In this document: positions 18,151-19,893 of the stretch, in pieces
How positions within the stretch are numbered: position 1 is the stretch's first letter
How the letters are laid out: every line of letters starts with the position of its first letter
Origin: STC-74 sp043756665
GTDB lineage: Bacteria > Patescibacteriota > Gracilibacteria > BD1-5 > UBA2023
DNA: 19,893 nucleotides
Direction of reading: 5' to 3'
Assembly (NCBI GenBank): GCA_043756665.1
Contig: JAYUQR010000148.1
Coordinates: forward strand, 1-19,893
Position numbers and translations under genes: made by a program
The notes under the pieces: model-generated
What the model was told of the DNA's origin: nothing
Databases searched by the model: none
What the model saw: the letters and a program-made list of their open reading frames with translations, nothing else

Positions 18151-18843
18151 ATGTCTACACCAGACTCAGTACCAGACTCAGAATTAGATTCACAATTTTG
18201 ATCCCCAGAAATAGACACACTACTTCATTTCGATGAAGAACTGATCCGACAGGTGGATCAACTTCCAAAAAGACGTGATATTACACTAGAATTATTTGAT
18301 TATGATGGCACTCTCACGAATGATAGGAGAAGATATGATATCTTACCTATACTGGAGCAACATCGATGAAAAGATGCATACAGAATAATTCGAGAAGCAC
18401 TCGGTACTGATAAAGATCCTACTGGCTTTTCTACAATGATAGAAAAACTCCATGAATGAGATTTTATTTTTTCGAATGTAGATGATTTTTATGATCGGAG
18501 TAATCCACTACACCATATTCTTTCGGCGTGAGACCTGGAATTTCAAAATGGAAAGATCACTCGCTCATTTTGAGAAAAAGCCAAAAGAAGTGTCGTTCTC
18601 AACGCAGAAGATAAGGCAAATGAAATGCTGAGAATAATCATTGCCCTTGGATATGTGCCAAATATTGTATTCAGGGATGATAGAATATGATTTTTTAAAG
18701 AAAAAAGGATAGATAGACGACTTCAAAATATCTTAGGTACCAACGTTGAATTTCTCTGAGCTACGGCTGATTATGAAAATAATTGTGTGATACTTGAACA
18801 GAAAACACAATGAGCAGTTGTACGAGTGCTCGCAGAAGTGTAA
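18151..18843 (+). CDS. HAD-like hydrolase
   Basis: The protein is 230 aa with 8 TGA-coded glycines against 6 GGN, ending at TAA. The HAD motif I, DYDGT, is clear at residues 50-54 (LELFDYDGTLTND): D50 is the nucleophile and D52 the acid/base. Later, around residues 170-180, VFRDDRIGFFKEKR supplies a candidate DD motif for metal binding. Residues 1-40 are acidic and Ser/Pro-rich, unusual for the family. The cap region (about 60-125) is mostly helical. HAD enzymes are mostly phosphatases; the substrate is unknown. The gene has its own promoter and stands between permease and rpsB. Confidence 0.8.
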
Positions 18844-18861
18844 TTTTTCAAAGAAATATTC

Positions 18862-18888
18862 TTGCTTTTTCCTATTTTTCCCTATAAT
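18862..18888 (+). promoter_or_regulatory. Putative rpsB promoter
   Basis: TTGCTT at 18862-18867, 15 bases, then a perfect TATAAT at 18883-18888. The predicted transcript would begin at about 18895, inside the hairpin at 18892-18927, and carry a leader of about 160 bases before rpsB. Confidence 0.5.
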
Positions 18889-18891
18889 ACT

Positions 18892-18933
18892 CCCGACTCA
18901 CTCTCGGAAAATGAGAACTGAGTTGGGATTTTT
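18892..18933 (+). terminator. Terminator-like hairpin in the rpsB leader
   Basis: CCCGACTCA (18892-18900) pairs with TGAGTTGGG (18919-18927) over 9 bp with one G-U. It has additional CTCTC/GAGA pairing inside and is followed by A and five Ts (18929-18933). It may simply end the HAD transcript. It may instead act as an attenuator of rpsB, since a TATAAT box lies immediately upstream. Confidence 0.55.
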
Positions 18934-18966
18934 CTGTTTCACAAGGATACTTCCTCTCCATCGGAA

Positions 18967-19010
18967 ACGAGATTCCTGCTTCCGCAGGAATGACGACTGA
19001 GGAGCCTCGT
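18967..19010. repeat. Short TCATTCCTGC-type palindromic repeat
   Basis: ATTCCTGC/GCAGGAAT (18972-18979 and 18984-18991) form a perfect 8-bp stem with a TTCC loop, inside outer arms ACGAG/CTCGT (18967-18971 and 19006-19010). The core matches the right half of the 4812-4967 element. It lies within the rpsB leader. Confidence 0.65.
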
Positions 19011-19056
19011 ATCTGACTGAATATCTCGCAAGGATTATTTTTTTATATTTTTCTCT

Positions 19057-19839
19057 ATGACTCACTCGACACTCGTACAGAGCATGCTCGAAAACGCGGT
19101 CCACATCGGACACAAGCGTGAATACTGGTCTCCGAAGATGCGCAACTATATCTATGGTATCCAGAATGGTGTCCATGTATTCGACCTCTACAAGACAGCC
19201 GAGAAGCTCACAGAAGTGAAGGCGGTTCTGGAAGACCTCACATCGAAGGGTAAATCAGTCCTCTTTGTCGGAACCAAGATCCAATCGAAGGATCTCGTCG
19301 AGGCACTCGCGACCTCTACGGGTCAGTTCTATGTGAACACAAAGTGGGTTCCAGGACTCCTGACCAATTTCGCTACCATCAAAAAACGAATCGCCTTCTA
19401 CAATGAGCTCGACGCTTCTCTCACAAACGGTATGCTCGATGGTCTCACGAAGAAGGAAGTATCAGTCAAGATGAAAGAACTCGAAAAACTCAAGGCTGCC
19501 TATATCGGTGTGAAGGATATCAAAAAAACTCCTGATGTCGTCGTCGTCATCGACGGACACTATGAGGATCTCGCCCTCACAGAGGCTCGCTCTCTGGGTG
19601 TCACGACGATCGCTCTCCTTGGTTCTACGGGTGATATCGACAAGTCAGACTACTTCGTTCCCTGCAATGTAAACTCGATCAAGGCTCTTGCCTATATGCT
19701 CGGAGAACTCAAAAGTGCGATCAAGACTCGAAAAACTGAGGATCGCAAGCCTCTCGCAGCTAAAGTCGAAAAGCTCCCGATGAAGAAAAATGAACAAGCT
19801 CCAGTCGTTGCCCCTGAGGCAGTCGTCAGTGCTGAATAA
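19057..19839 (+). CDS. rpsB: 30S ribosomal protein S2
   Basis: The protein is 260 aa, the usual S2 length, ending at TAA. It is a structural protein of the small subunit needed for late assembly and S1 binding. S2 signatures are visible: MLENAVHIGHKREYWSPKMRNYIYG near the start, FVGTKIQSKD, KWVPGLLTNFATI, PDVVVVIDGHYEDLALTEARSLGV and VNSIKALAYML. The C-terminal tail is Lys/Ala/Pro/Val-rich and probably flexible. All of its roughly 15 glycines use GGN and there is no TGA, in contrast to its UGA-rich neighbours. There is no Shine-Dalgarno site in the T-rich sequence before the ATG. Confidence 0.97.
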   Translation: MTHSTLVQSMLENAVHIGHKREYWSPKMRNYIYGIQNGVHVFDLYKTAEKLTEVKAVLEDLTSKGKSVLFVGTKIQSKDLVEALATSTGQFYVNTKWVPGLLTNFATIKKRIAFYNELDASLTNGMLDGLTKKEVSVKMKELEKLKAAYIGVKDIKKTPDVVVVIDGHYEDLALTEARSLGVTTIALLGSTGDIDKSDYFVPCNVNSIKALAYMLGELKSAIKTRKTEDRKPLAAKVEKLPMKKNEQAPVVAPEAVVSAE

Positions 19840-19855
19840 TTAATCTTTTCACAGT

Positions 19856-19893
19856 ATGAATACCCACACTTCTCTGATGAATGGTACAAGTCA
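19856..19893 (+). CDS. Start of a gene downstream of rpsB, truncated by window edge
   Basis: An ATG 16 bases after the rpsB stop opens a frame for 12 residues (MNTHTSLMNGTS) up to the window end. In most bacteria tsf (elongation factor Ts) follows rpsB, so this may be tsf. The visible residues are too few to confirm it. Confidence 0.4.
   Translation, partial: MNTHTSLMNGTS

Noticed and set aside
18898..19176. 92-codon minus-strand open frame containing SFLRKQESRF
   Set aside because: It is a typical spurious translation of the ATTCCTGC palindromic repeat and overlaps the start of rpsB.

Overview
The window comes from a bacterium that reads UGA as glycine (translation table 25). It most likely belongs to the Patescibacteria/CPR lineages Gracilibacteria (BD1-5) or Absconditabacteria (SR1). 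Under the standard code almost every gene here is broken by in-frame TGA. Read with TGA = Gly, the pieces join into full-length proteins, and the TGAs fall on family-invariant glycines: GyrB ahead of LHH, Rel in the AEYGVAAH-type motif, and the ACT-domain glycine of Rel. TGG is still used for Trp, and all 17 complete genes end in TAA or TAG, never TGA.

Layout. 1-1960 (minus strand): an exported HtrA-like serine protease flanked by terminators. 1989-2062 (minus): tRNA-Gln(CUG). 2244-2486 (plus): a small membrane protein converging on 2490-4733 (minus), a bifunctional (p)ppGpp synthetase/hydrolase. 4812-4967: a nested palindromic intergenic repeat. 5004-7514 (minus): pheT, carrying an in-frame 8-bp tandem repeat. 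7716-8582 (plus): a VirB2/TrbC-like pilin candidate and a small membrane partner, divergent from pheT. 8814-10715 (plus): gyrB. 10725-11975 (minus): a secreted CAP-domain protein and a very UGA-rich orphan. 12027-12554 (minus): a Phd/YefM-RelE/ParE toxin-antitoxin pair with a palindromic operator. 12616-14058 (minus): gatB. 14248-16635 (plus): an unrecognised 326-aa protein and a membrane-anchored protein with a FimV-like segment. 16738-18084 (plus): an APC-family amino-acid permease. 18151-18843 (plus): a HAD-like hydrolase. 19057-19839 (plus): rpsB, then the start of another ORF at the window edge.

How the genes fit together. The core is housekeeping: translation (tRNA-Gln, GatB, PheT, S2), topology (GyrB) and the stringent response (Rel). 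Between these lie surface or exported functions: protease, CAP protein, pilin-like pair, FimV-like operon and amino-acid permease. These suit a host-dependent cell that imports amino acids and touches other cells. Use of UGA for Gly is strongly gene-dependent: none in rpsB and the CAP gene, a few in gyrB, half or more of glycines in the FimV-like, HAD and orphan genes. Promoters often look like TTGCAA-type -35 / 15-18 bp / TATACT-type -10. Shine-Dalgarno sites are nearly absent, and at least two genes appear to be leaderless.

All translations were done by eye. Family assignments rest on motifs, not on database searches.
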